DNA of 64,000 nt from Corythoichthys intestinalis. Lineage: Eukaryota > Chordata > Actinopteri > Syngnathiformes > Syngnathidae. A program made the translations under genes and the position numbers. The DNA lies in contig NC_080410.1 in assembly GCF_030265065.1 (NCBI RefSeq), positions 49,706,398 to 49,770,397 on the forward strand. Direction: 5' to 3'. The notes under the pieces are model-generated. The model searched no databases. It worked only from the letters and a program-made list of their open reading frames with translations, and was not told where the DNA came from. Shown here piece after piece: positions 46,262 through 56,404 of the stretch. Every line of letters begins with the position of its first letter. The stretch's first letter is position 1.

Positions 46262-47133
46262 TGTTAGGGAAATATTAGTAAGAAAAAGGGAATTGCATTT
46301 ATCATGGGTGGTAGGCGAGACTCCTGGCTGGATTTTCCTGACATAATTGGCGCCTGAGCAGGGACTTGACTCCTTTCCGTCCCAGCTACAGCTAAGTTTT
46401 CCAAGGTCGTCTTCTGTGGAAAATCCTCAAGTTGAGCTGTGATAAGTTTCACTTCTGTTTCATAGTAAGCATTCCTTTTTGAGAAATATCACCAATAAGG
46501 CACTTCCTATACTATTATGGGGTTACATTTAATAAACAGGGGGGAAATGTTAGGGAAATATTAGTAAGAAAAAGGGAATTGCATTTATCCTAGTTAGTGG
46601 TTTTATTAAATTGTAACCCATGTATTCACTAAGTGCTTTGAGTTGCTACAGGTCACATTCCACAGTAAAGAGGGGGTGGTGAGCCGGCCACTCACGACCT
46701 CCCCTGGGGATAAGTTTACGATGTTGCTCCAAACAAATGGTGTTTGTTGAAGTACTCGGCTTAAAGTGAGATAGCATTGTTGTAAACATTTTGACATTAT
46801 CTCACTAGGAGAAGAAACACATGTGACTGGGGAGGGCGAGTGAAGAGGAGGGCCACTCATTTTTACCTGATTAGAATATAACCAATAGACCATTGCCATG
46901 TTTGAATGTTTATTCTGTTTCATGAATATGAATCCATGTTGCTTTAAAAGGAAAAGTATGTGCTGAAATAAACCAAGTTGGCTTGTGAACGCATCCTGTG
47001 TGTGTTTCGCTTCCTGCTTCCATGCACATGTAAAAGAGGCTCGAGTGACGTCCGTGTGGACGACTGGCCTGATGATTTAATCCCCAATGGGTGGTAGGCG
47101 AGACTCCTGGTGTTATTAAGGATTTTCCTGACA
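46262..47133 (+). mobile_element. Reduced LTR retroelement (fossil): LTR piece, leader with PBS, and 3' LTR
   Basis: The 872-base element is flanked by a 5-bp duplication ACATA (46257-46261 and 47134-47138). It starts TGTTAGGGAAATATTAG. A sequence TGGCGCCTGAGCAGGGAC resembles the primer-binding site for a lysine tRNA, a purine-rich AGGGGGGAAA precedes a second TGTTAGGG, and the 3' LTR is about 46548-47133. It has no coding capacity: a broken remnant, strongly reduced. The inserted-into repeat continues at 47139 (ACACTACCAACTTTTCAAG). Confidence 0.8.
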
Positions 47134-47239
47134 ACATAACACTACCAACTTTTCAAGATGCTGAAATTGTCCCCACCAACTTTTAAGCAACCTTATTTGC
47201 ATTATATAATGGCTACAGTTATATACTGTAGGTCATTTA

Positions 47240-48044
47240 GGCTACGTTCATACTACAGGTCTTAATGCACGAATCCGATTTTTTTTCGTGTTTTTCCGAC
47301 TCGAGTGAGGCATTAACTTGACGGTCTGAACGTGACAAGTCGCATAGAACGGGACCATTTCAAATCCGATCTGGGTCACTTTCGTATGTGGTCTAAATCC
47401 GATCTGGGCCACATTTTTCCAGACTGTCTCGGCGGTCTGTACTGTCCAGTCCCGCAAATCGGATTTAATGCAGCAATTACGTCATCAAATAGCGAGAGAT
47501 TCGTTACCGTAGCGATGCACCTGTGCGTTATTAGCGCCTAGCTTGCAGTGAACACGGCTTTGGGGGAAGGGGTGCGCTCTACAATAGTCATAAAAAATAG
47601 AAATGGGTTGAGGATAAGCTTGAGAATGCTCAGTTTTCTCTCTGTTCCAAGTGAGCAATATTTCAACATTGCCTCCACGGCCGAGAGTCGGGACAAACTG
47701 CCCGTATGTGTGTGTGACGTGCACGGACAGTGCGTGCATGCTATCGATCCATATAAACTTTGAATATAAGCCTAAACGGGGATTATTTATGTCTGTTATT
47801 TGCGTCCACCTTTTGAAAAGCAAAATATGATATTCCTGAAATGACGGATGACGTCGGTCATTTGTTTTGATGCTTCTGCGCATGCGGGTCTTCTTGCTTA
47901 GCACGTGTCCGACTGCGAATTAGTGCGCATGCGTAATACTTGAACGGTCTCAATGGATAAAAGCAGTCTGAACGGCCACGCCAAAAAAACGGATATGACA
48001 AAAAATCGGATTCGTGCATTAAGACCTGTAGTATGAACGTAGCC
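47240..48044. mobile_element. PIF-Harbinger-type MITE, copy 1
   Basis: 805 bp; the ends GGCTACGTTCATACTACAGG and CCTGTAGTATGAACGTAGCC form an inverted repeat of more than 40 bases. TTA is duplicated (47237-47239 and 48045-48047). The 3-bp duplication points to PIF-Harbinger. Interior is related to 51315-52146. Confidence 0.85.
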
Positions 48045-48082
48045 TTAGATTGTCTTCCCATATGTTGTAAAAGGAATTGACT

Positions 48083-48723
48083 CAACCATTATTAAAGTGA
48101 TCCTCTACCTTAAATACATGTAGGCTCTAATAAACCACAATTGTTCTCTTGTACTAAAATATGCTGTTAGAAACACATAAAATGTTACATCAATGGCAAC
48201 ATTTTATAATGTTTACTACATATTTTGACCGTAAGTTGGCCCCATGGTTTGCAGGCTCGCAGTGATGACGTCATTGGGATCTTTCCGAATGTGTAGCGTG
48301 TTCAACAATGGCGTACCGCAAGCAACACGTCACTTCCGCTCATTAATATTCATGGCATTAGCTACAGTTGCTAAGCAAGGACAAGCCACCGTTTTTCCCT
48401 AATAGGAAATGAATGGAAATCGTGTACGAAGGAGATGTTTACAGCGCTAAACCTACCAATTCTCTCCGAAAATGATGTGCCTGGTGCCAAATTGACTGGC
48501 ATAGATGTGGAAGAACATAAAAATGTTCAGTTAAAGAGATGGCTTTAGTGTCGAAGGCTGAAAAAGACGAAAAAAACACGAGCCGACCTAAGCATAGCTT
48601 TAGCGTTTTTTTATCGATGCGACTGACAATGACATTCTCCGGCTATCCTCCTGTCCTAGAGATAGGACATAACATAACAATGGCTGAAGCGGAGAAAGTG
48701 GGAGCGAGAAAGATTATTGATGC
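48083..48723. repeat. Left part of a THAP-associated repeat
   Basis: AAAGTGATCCTCTACCTTAA, AATACATGTAGG, CTCGCAGTGATGACGTCATT and AATGTGTAGCGTGTTCAACA are shared with 52757-53000. The copy is broken by the Charlie-like insertion at 48732. Confidence 0.6.
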
Positions 48724-48984
48724 ACCTAACACAGACATGTCCAAAGTCCGGCCCGGGGGCCAAATGCGGCCCGTGGTCAGATTTCATCCGGCCCCCAGCC
48801 TCTGTCATAAAATCAATAACGTCTGGCCCGCACACAGACTTAATAAATTGGTCAGCAGTACCGCTACAAGCATATGAAGTAGCTTACACACTAAATGCTG
48901 CCCTCATTAACCCACTAAAAGGGAGCAGCACTCTAAGCAACATTACCACGTGACCTTTTACCCCCAATTTTCTAAAATGGCGAC

Positions 48985-49786
48985 TGTCAAGTTCAAAATT
49001 AGATCCTTAGGTAGACATTGTAAAATTGCCCAAAAATAAGGAGAGAAGACACTCAGTTTTCTTGGCCAAGGAGGTCAAACATGTGACTCTTTAGCCACCA
49101 AGATTGATCTAAAGGAAAAAAACCCTCCTTGGTATTTTATTATTATATTATTAAGGGGTTTTCCCTGAACAAAATGGGCGTCGCCCTGAGGGAGGGGAAA
49201 GCAGGCTGGCGACACCCATGTGGTTTTTTATTGGCTATGTGTGTGCATGTAGGTGGAATTAAGTGATACACGTGTGTGGAGCAAGAGCTTATGTAAACAA
49301 TCAAAACAATCATATAAACAGTCAAAATAATATATAAACAGTCAAAATAATGCAGACACTTTTAGTTATGCAACGTTAAACAATCAGCAGAATAGTCCAA
49401 ACACTTCCAGTTATGCACCGCTGTGGCCCTGGAAGATGTCCTCGGATGGAAAGTCGTCCTCGAAGGGCTAGGCGAAAGTCCAAACCCCAGGTGCTGAGGA
49501 TGCCTGGAAGGTCTGGTTACGCAACGACGCGGCCATGAAGCCACCCCGACCCTCTTAAGCATTATACTACAATCTGGTATAGCAAGCAATAATCATTTAC
49601 TGGTTATATACGTAAGAAAAATATGGCAATATGTATTATTTATGGTATATATGAGCATAAGCAAATCTAGAAGTAAGAAGAATATGGCAATATGTATTAT
49701 TTATGGTATATATGAGCATAAGCAAATATTCAATCAACCAATCAAGCAAACATTTATTAAATCGAACCCCGATAATTATCTCAACA
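48985..49786 (+). mobile_element. Solo LTR (fossil) inside the Charlie-like element
   Basis: Starts TGTCAAGTTC, ends CTCAACA, 5-bp duplication GCGAC (48980-48984 and 49787-49791). Same family as 19874-20532. It carries an internal tandem duplication of about 60 bases (AATATGGCAATATGTATT twice, 49619-49728). Confidence 0.85.
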
Positions 49787-50137
49787 GCGACAATCAACTA
49801 AAAAAAAAAGTTGACTGCAACGGCTGGCGCTTCAAGGATAGGTGGAAACTGGACTATTTCGTCACTAAAATACGCAACGACTGTGTCTGCCTAATTTGCA
49901 AAGAGACAGTCGCTGTTTTTAAAGAGTTCAATATGAGGTGATATTACCAAACAAGACACACTGACATGTACGACAAGATTACAGGGTAGATACGTAGCGA
50001 GAAATTGAAGCAACTTGAAGCTAGTTTAATTTCACAGCAGCAGTATTTCGCAAGAGCCCGAGAGTCGAAAGAGAACGCCACAAAGGCTATTTGCAAAATT
50101 GTTGAAATTATTAATTTAAAAAAAAGAAAAAAAAAAG

Positions 50138-50712
50138 TAGTGCTGCAACGATTAATCGATTAACTTGAATATTCGATTAGAAAAAAAATATTCGAACTAA
50201 ATTTTGTTGCTTCGAGTATTCGTTTAATTAGAGTGGCATTTTAATGGTTCATTTTATAAGTGTTTGCATTTAATTTCACTGATGAGGGTGGATACAATGC
50301 CCTCTGGTCTGCCTCTTTTCACATGGCTGAATCCAACTGCTCCCTGTTAAGACCAACATAAACCAAGTTTTTGTTTGAGCGAATGTTTTTTTAATGCATT
50401 CTTAATTAGTTTGTAGGTATATTTAGCCATTTTTTGTGGGAATATGTGTCTGAACCACTTGTTAAGAGCATTGTTAAAAAAAAAAAAACTTTATCATTTT
50501 ATAGCATTTAAGCTACCAGACTAACCCTCTATCCAAGTTAGCCAATTGTTCTTTTGTTGTACACAGATCCTCATTAAAAAAAATATATATATCGTTTGAG
50601 GCTCAGCTCAGGTGTTTTAATTTTTCATGTTCCTTATCCGATTACTTGACTATTCGAACTAACTAGTCCATCGATTAATCGACTACTAAAATATTCGATA
50701 GCTGCAGCCCTA
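50138..50712. mobile_element. hAT MITE (TAGTGCTGCAACG / GCTGCAGCCCTA ends)
   Basis: Same family as 44548-45197, with TTAATCGATTAA-rich ends. The flanking duplication is imperfect (AAAAAAAG and TAATAAAG). Confidence 0.75.
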
Positions 50713-50866
50713 TAATAAAGCAAATGTGACATACAGAACGGCTAGCTAAAATTTGCTTAAATATATTGCTCTACGTAAAGGACGTCAGCCAAGGTCGGCC
50801 CCCCACATTTTTGCCACACCAAATCTGGCCCCCTTTGTAAAAAGTTTGGACACCCCTGACCTAACA

Positions 50867-51314
50867 CATTGAAAGCAGACATCTGGAGACATTTTGGCTT
50901 CTACGAGGTTGGTGGGAAACTTGACCAGAGTTATGCGGTGTGTAAAAAATTAAACATGAGAATAATAATACGAATGAGGAAACCAAATCCGTTGCATCAC
51001 CGGAATTGTGCAGGGAAGATTTTTGAACGTACTTATATATTTTAAAATGCGCTGAATCGATTCGGCTTGTTGCCCGCATCGAATCGTCAGTGCCCCGCAT
51101 CGGGATGCATCGCCGCATCGATTATTGTTGACACCCTTATTGAAGCGATTGAAGTTTTTTAACCAATGTGCTGTCATTGTTATGTTTACGGCTGCAATGC
51201 TTGTGCTAAACTATCGTAACCTGTGTGAAGTGTAGCCAAACTTTGGAGCGAGTGGTTCTTGGCGCCATGCTAGTTTGATGCGTCTGGACAACAAGACACG
51301 TCACGACGCAATAT
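50867..51314. other. Intergenic segment between two elements
   Basis: Contains a hAT-like terminal motif (CATCGATTATTGTTGACACC near 51120) and pieces of old repeats. No gene. Confidence 0.4.
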
Positions 51315-52146
51315 GGCTACGTTCATACTACAGGTCTTAATGCACGAATCCGATTTTTTCGTGTTTTTCCGACTCGAGTGAGGCATTAACTTGACCGTCT
51401 GAACGTGACAAGTCGCATAGAACTGGACCATTTCAAATCCGATCTGGGTCACTTTCGTATGTGGTTCAAATCCGATCTGGGCCACATTTTTCCAGACTGT
51501 CGCGGCGGTCTGTACTGTCCAGTCTCCGGAATCGGAATTCATGCACTAATTACGTCAGCAAACAGCAAGAGGCACGAAGGACGGCAGCAATGCAGGCATT
51601 AGCGCCTAGCTTGAACTCTGCTTTTAAGCACGAAGCGGGCTTGACCACATGAGCACAGTCATAAAAAAATAAGATGAAGAAAGGATAACCCTGTCAATTT
51701 TCGATTTTAATTCTGTGCGCCGAATGAGCAATATTTCATTATTGCACACATGGCCGAGTCGGGGCAAACTGACGCACCCACGTCATTTCACGCACACACG
51801 TCAAGGCTTATGTGTGTGCGTGTATGCGTTCTATCAGTCCATATTAACTTTGAAAATAAAACTAAACGTGGATTATTAATGTCTGTTATTTGTGTCCTCT
51901 TTTTAACAAGCTAAATATGATAATCCCTGGAATGACGGATGACAGCCAACATGCGTGGTCATTTGTTTTGATGCTTCTGCGCATGCGGGTCGTCTTGCTC
52001 AGCGCGTGTCGGACTGCGAATTAGTGCGCATGCGTAATACTTGAATGGTCTCAATGGACAAAGGCAGTCTGAACGGGCATGCAAAAAAAAACAGATATGA
52101 CCAAAAATCTGATTTGTGCATTAAGACCTGTAGTATGAACGTAGCC
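51315..52146. mobile_element. PIF-Harbinger-type MITE, copy 2
   Basis: 832 bp, the same long inverted repeat as copy 1 (GGCTACGTTCATACTACAGG). TAT is present on both flanks (51312-51314, 52147-52149). Confidence 0.85.
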
Positions 52147-52326
52147 TATGAGTCTTTAGGAATCGTTAAAGGGATTGTTAAGGCTTTTTCATTGTGATAT
52201 CGAGGCCTCGAAACCCTAGGAACCGGTTTGGAATTGGAATCGGATTTTGATTCCCATCCCTAACTGTCGGACAAAATAAGTCAGTCCAAACTAGTTTTTA
52301 AATCGGAACTTTTTATTTAGAATGGC

Positions 52327-52718
52327 TTATGAAGTCACAAATCCCTTGCTGGGTGAGGCAGGCCCTTGGTACCAGGAACAAGTACCATCGCTTCTTTTGA
52401 CGCAAGCGTAGTTTTGGGCCTGGTCTCCTCTGGGCATCCCTGGGAAATAGTCGGTCCCACAGGCACACTTTTGCGCCGCTCATGTTTCCACGGGAGGGGG
52501 TGGCAGGGCTCAAACTGAAGGCAAACCAAAAGATTGAAAAAAATAAATAAAAAAGTGTTGACATGACCGAATGCTAAAACTGATCGAATCAGTCCTTTGT
52601 TTTCCTACCTTACAACGGCAGACTAGAAAGCGGCTCTTTTGAGCGTCGCTCAAAGCCTGCCACGGGTGATAAAAGTCGCACGAGGAAATGTGCAGCGTGC
52701 GGTCACGCTGCAGTCTGG
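52327..52718 (-). pseudogene. Degenerate extra exons 4 and 5 of a TIMP-like gene (copy of gene E's 3' end)
   Basis: Exon 4 (52609..52718) has intact splice sites and the same phase as gene E exon 4, and reads TLHISSCDFYHPWQALSDAQ, but lacks four codons near its end (KSRFLVCRCK against KSLLDRYQQGCSCK in E). Exon 5 (about 52327..52514) starts FEPCHPLPW instead of IEPCYALPC, and relative to gene E has a net 1-bp gain early and another in the middle. Its reading frame therefore leaves the TIMP frame before the cysteine-rich region and only the aligned DNA recovers NYACVKRSDGTCSWYQG. A polyadenylation signal (52312-52317) is kept. No exons 1-3 exist for it other than those of gene E. It is a decayed segmental duplicate, or a relic of a sixth gene. 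Use as an alternative 3' end of E is possible but would break the C-terminal domain. Confidence 0.82.
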
Positions 52719-52756
52719 CTGTAATGGCAGAAAATTGAGGGGGGTGTCAAGCCCAT

Positions 52757-54240
52757 CTTAAAGTGATCCTCCAACTTAAATACATGTAGGGTCTAATAAA
52801 CCACAATTGTTCTCTTGTACTAAAATATGTTGTTAGAAACACATAAAATGTTAAATCAATGGCAATATTTTATAATATTTACTCCATATTTTGACCGTTA
52901 GTTGGCGCCATGGTTTGCGGGCTCGCAGTGATGACGTCATTGGCATCAATCCAAATGTGTAGCGTGTTAAACAATTGCTTATTGCTGCCTAAACTTGCGA
53001 AGTAAAATGCCACGATGTGCTGCTTTTGGATGCAATTTCCAGTCAAATGGAAACAAGGGGAGTGAAGTGAGTGGTCAAGGTGGAATTATTTTTAATGAAT
53101 AAATGTGCATAAGTGGAAGCTTCTCCCCCTTTTTGGTCCCTGTATGCACGTATCCTACCCACCACGCGTTACAACTGGCGCCCGAACATTTTTTCTGGAT
53201 CCTCAGTCAAGTAAGGGATCCGTCTATTTTCTGGATCCGACGGTCCCACCGCGTCTGCAATATCGGTTTTGGATCTGTCCATTTTTCTGATTCATCGGTC
53301 CCACAGGGCCTTTTCAGGTCAGTCTATTCTGTGGAATCGACGGCCTGATCACAGCTGCGATATTGCCATGGGATCGGTCTAATTTCTAGATCTTCGAGTG
53401 AGTAAAAAACGCGGATTTGGATTAGTATTGCCATCTTTTTTGTTGACTATTCTTCGTGGGAGTTTTCCCCAAATCATACTAAATAATAAAAGCACTATGG
53501 CACGCTACAGTGACGACAGTGACTCTGACCTTACAGCAATGTTGGAGTTCATCAGGGAACGCGTGTTTGCAAACTGCTGAGCTCCCGAGTGAAGATTGGT
53601 CAAGGTGGAAATATTTTTTTGTGAATAAATGTGCGTAAGTGGAAGCTTCTCCCCTTTCTGGTACTTTCATACACGTATCCAAGCTACAACACGTTACAAT
53701 GTTCAAGACCTTGATTACACAAGGTGTCCTCTTTGGCCTGTACTGTATGTAAAGCACACGGCAGCTCTGGATGCTAACAATCTACATAATTATATTGGGA
53801 TAAGTTTGAAAACTCAATATGCTTACCTTGATTATCTGCTAATAAAACCGGAGTTTCCGAATCCCAACAGCATGCATTACTCTCGCTCCCAACAGGACTC
53901 TCTCACATCAGTTTTGCCCAACTTTTGTCTGATCAGGAATTTGCTGCACACATTTTTCCCTGGAGCTCGTCAGACCGACAGTGCTGTCCTGCTCTTCACT
54001 TTTCAGATCTGGTTCAAATAGGAAGGGTAGAACTGACGACATGCTGGGAAAGCTCACAAGTAACGCGCTGGAATTTGGGCAACGGGACCAGTGATGTCAC
54101 GCACTGCTACGTAACAAGAATGGCGACCTATCACTTAACTTTATTAAAACCAAAACATTAAGAGGGGTTTTAATATCAAATTATTATAACTCAAACATCT
54201 TTTAAGAATTACTTGTCTTAAAAATAGAGGATCCCTTCAA
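52757..54240. mobile_element. THAP-bearing transposon remnant
   Basis: Left end TTAAAGTGATCCTCCAACTT; right end, in reverse, TTGAAGGGATCCTCTATTTT. From 53007 on the + strand MPRCAAFGCNFQSNGNKGSE is the start of a THAP zinc finger. Further right TFSDQEFAAHIFPWSSS-like frames near 53925 may derive from later exons. A short internal direct duplication (GTGGTCAAGGTGGAA... AAGTGGAAGCTTCTCCCC at 53071 and 53593) is present. Ends resemble the long-TIR elements at 58808-59919 and 8915-10000. P-element-like or ISL2EU-like affinity cannot be decided here. Confidence 0.55.
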
Positions 54241-54494
54241 GTTTTTGAAAACAGAACAGAATTTTTTGATGCCGCTGCTCATGGAGACTCATATGCCTAA
54301 GGGAGGTGCCCGTTTTAGTTTTGAACATATTGGAATTCCAAGTTTTTGAAAACGGGCCCCCTATGGAGCGGCCCCACCTCCCATCAACCGATAGCAAAGT
54401 CTATGAAAGTTCCACATTGTCACTGTAGGACAAAATAATTCAGTCTGAACTAGTTTTTAATTAGTTTTTATTTGGAATGGCTTATGAAATTCTT

Positions 54495-56365
54495 TTATCC
54501 CTTGACGGGGTAGGCAGGCCCTTGGTACCAGGCACATGTACGGTCTCTTCTTTTGACGCAAGCGTAGTTTTGGGCCTGGTTGCCTTTGTGCGTGCCCGGA
54601 AGAAAGTCCGTCCACTGGCACACGTTCGGGCCGCTCACATCGCACGGAAGGGCATAGCAGGGCTCAATCTGGCAAGGCAAACCAAAAGATTAAAAAACTT
54701 GACCGAATGCCAAAACTCCGCGAATCAGTCCTTTGTGTTCCTACCTTACAACTACAGCCTTGTTGGTAACGATCCAAAAGGCTCTTTTGGGTGTAGCTCA
54801 AAGCCTGCCATGGCTGATAGAAGTCACACGAGGAAATGTGCAGAGTGTTGTCAGGATACAATTTGGCTGTAATGGAGGGAATAGTATTGTTTCTCGTATT
54901 TGCCGTTCGACCATTTGTATTACTCTAAACACACTTAAAATAAATAGCACTTCTATTCTACCATAGTTTAAGGAAAACAAGCAGAATATTGGGCATTAGA
55001 GATACACGACTCCTTATCACGGAAACCCAACGTGTGCATCATGCAACTGACTGAGCAAGATGAACGCTGACAAGGCAAGACATCTACAAGGCCACGTCTG
55101 CACCACCAACTCTCGCAATCAGTTTTTCTGGACAGTCCAGAACAGATGGCGGGACATCTTACCTTGACAAGAAACATTCGATAAGGAGGAACCCGTGACC
55201 GATAAGTGAACTCTCAGCTCTCACGTGGCAAAATCCACAACACTCGTTGCCCTGACAACAGTGGATCCCAAATCATCCTGTCCAATCCACAAATAGACAA
55301 TAATCCTAAACAACACCCAAGCATACCCTTCTGTCCACAGCCTACCTTGCGAGAGCCTTCAAAAAAAAAAAAAAAAAAAAAAAAAAAAGACGAAAAACCA
55401 ATAGTTATTTTTTTCTTGGGAACATTTTGTTGACATGCGATATGGTGACCTTGGAATGAGTACCTCCTCGCCCGAGACTGTTTCGCCATGCCGTCGACTT
55501 GAATAAATTGTCAACTTGTGTTATTCATTTTCAGCAGATTGGACTATTGCAACGGTATATTTACAGGTCTTGATAAAAAAAAATCAGTCAGGAAGCAGCA
55601 GCTAGTACAGAATGCTGCAGCCAGAGTCCTCACAAATACAAGGAAGCTGGACCACATTACACCGGTTTTGAAATCGCTACACTGGCTTCCAGTGAGTCAA
55701 AGGATAGACTATAAAATACTACTGCTCGACTACAAAGCACTTAATGGCCTTGGACCAAAATACATGCTTGACTTGTTAGATTCCTATGAGACATCTAGAC
55801 CCCTAAGGTCGTCTGGAACCGGTCTTCTGCATGTTCCAAGAACCAAGCAGGGTGAGGCAGCATTTAGTTACTATGCTCCTCACCTCTGGAACTAGTTACC
55901 TGAACGTCTGAAGTATGCTCAAACTGTTAGCTTTTTTTAAATCAGGGCAAAAAAAACGCTTTTGTTTAGCACTGCATATCCATAACTGGCTATATATTTC
56001 AATCTACTTGCTTTCTATTCCTCCTGTGCTTATCTCCATTGCTTAATTATTATTAGTAGTTTTTGTTTTATTCTTATTTATTTTTATTCTATTTGTGATC
56101 AAATGCGATCTTTATGTATAACTTTATTTCCGATTTTGATTGTCTTGGTTTTTACGTTTTATTGATTTAAATGTGATTTTTATGATCTTCATGTGATGTA
56201 AAGCACTTTGAATTGCCTTGTGTTGAATTGTGCTATATAAACAAATTGCCTTGCGAAGCCTTTCAAGCTTTCAAAACTGAGTCAGTTAGAGCTGGGAATC
56301 TTTGGGCACCTAACGATTCGATTACGATTCAGAGGCTCCGATTATAAAACGATTATTGATGCCCC

Positions 56366-56404
<39 letters not shown>

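Larger units (their letters stand above)
48732..50858 (+). mobile_element. Charlie-like hAT element with a remnant of a zinc-finger transposase-type protein
   Basis: The ends CAGACATGTCCAAAGTCC and GTTTGGACACCCCTG have a perfect 8-bp duplication ACCTAACA (48724-48731 and 50859-50866). A coding remnant from about 49800 reads DRWKLDYFVTKIRNDCVCLI then CKETVAVFKEFNMR, and further on SEKLKQLEASLISQQQYFAR, as in GTF2IRD2/Charlie-type hAT proteins; the frame is disturbed. It contains a solo LTR (48985-49786) and a smaller hAT (50138-50712). Confidence 0.9.

Noticed and set aside
47332-51602. Paired frames MTSRIE.DHFKSDLGHFRMW at 47332 and 51405 as a possible conserved small gene
   Set aside because: Both lie at the same position inside the two Harbinger MITE copies; similarity reflects the element, not a protein.
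54886-55533. Possible solo LTR in intron 3 of gene E
   Set aside because: The right end resembles an LTR end, but no TG...CA boundaries with a target duplication could be matched, so it is listed only as an unclassified repeat.
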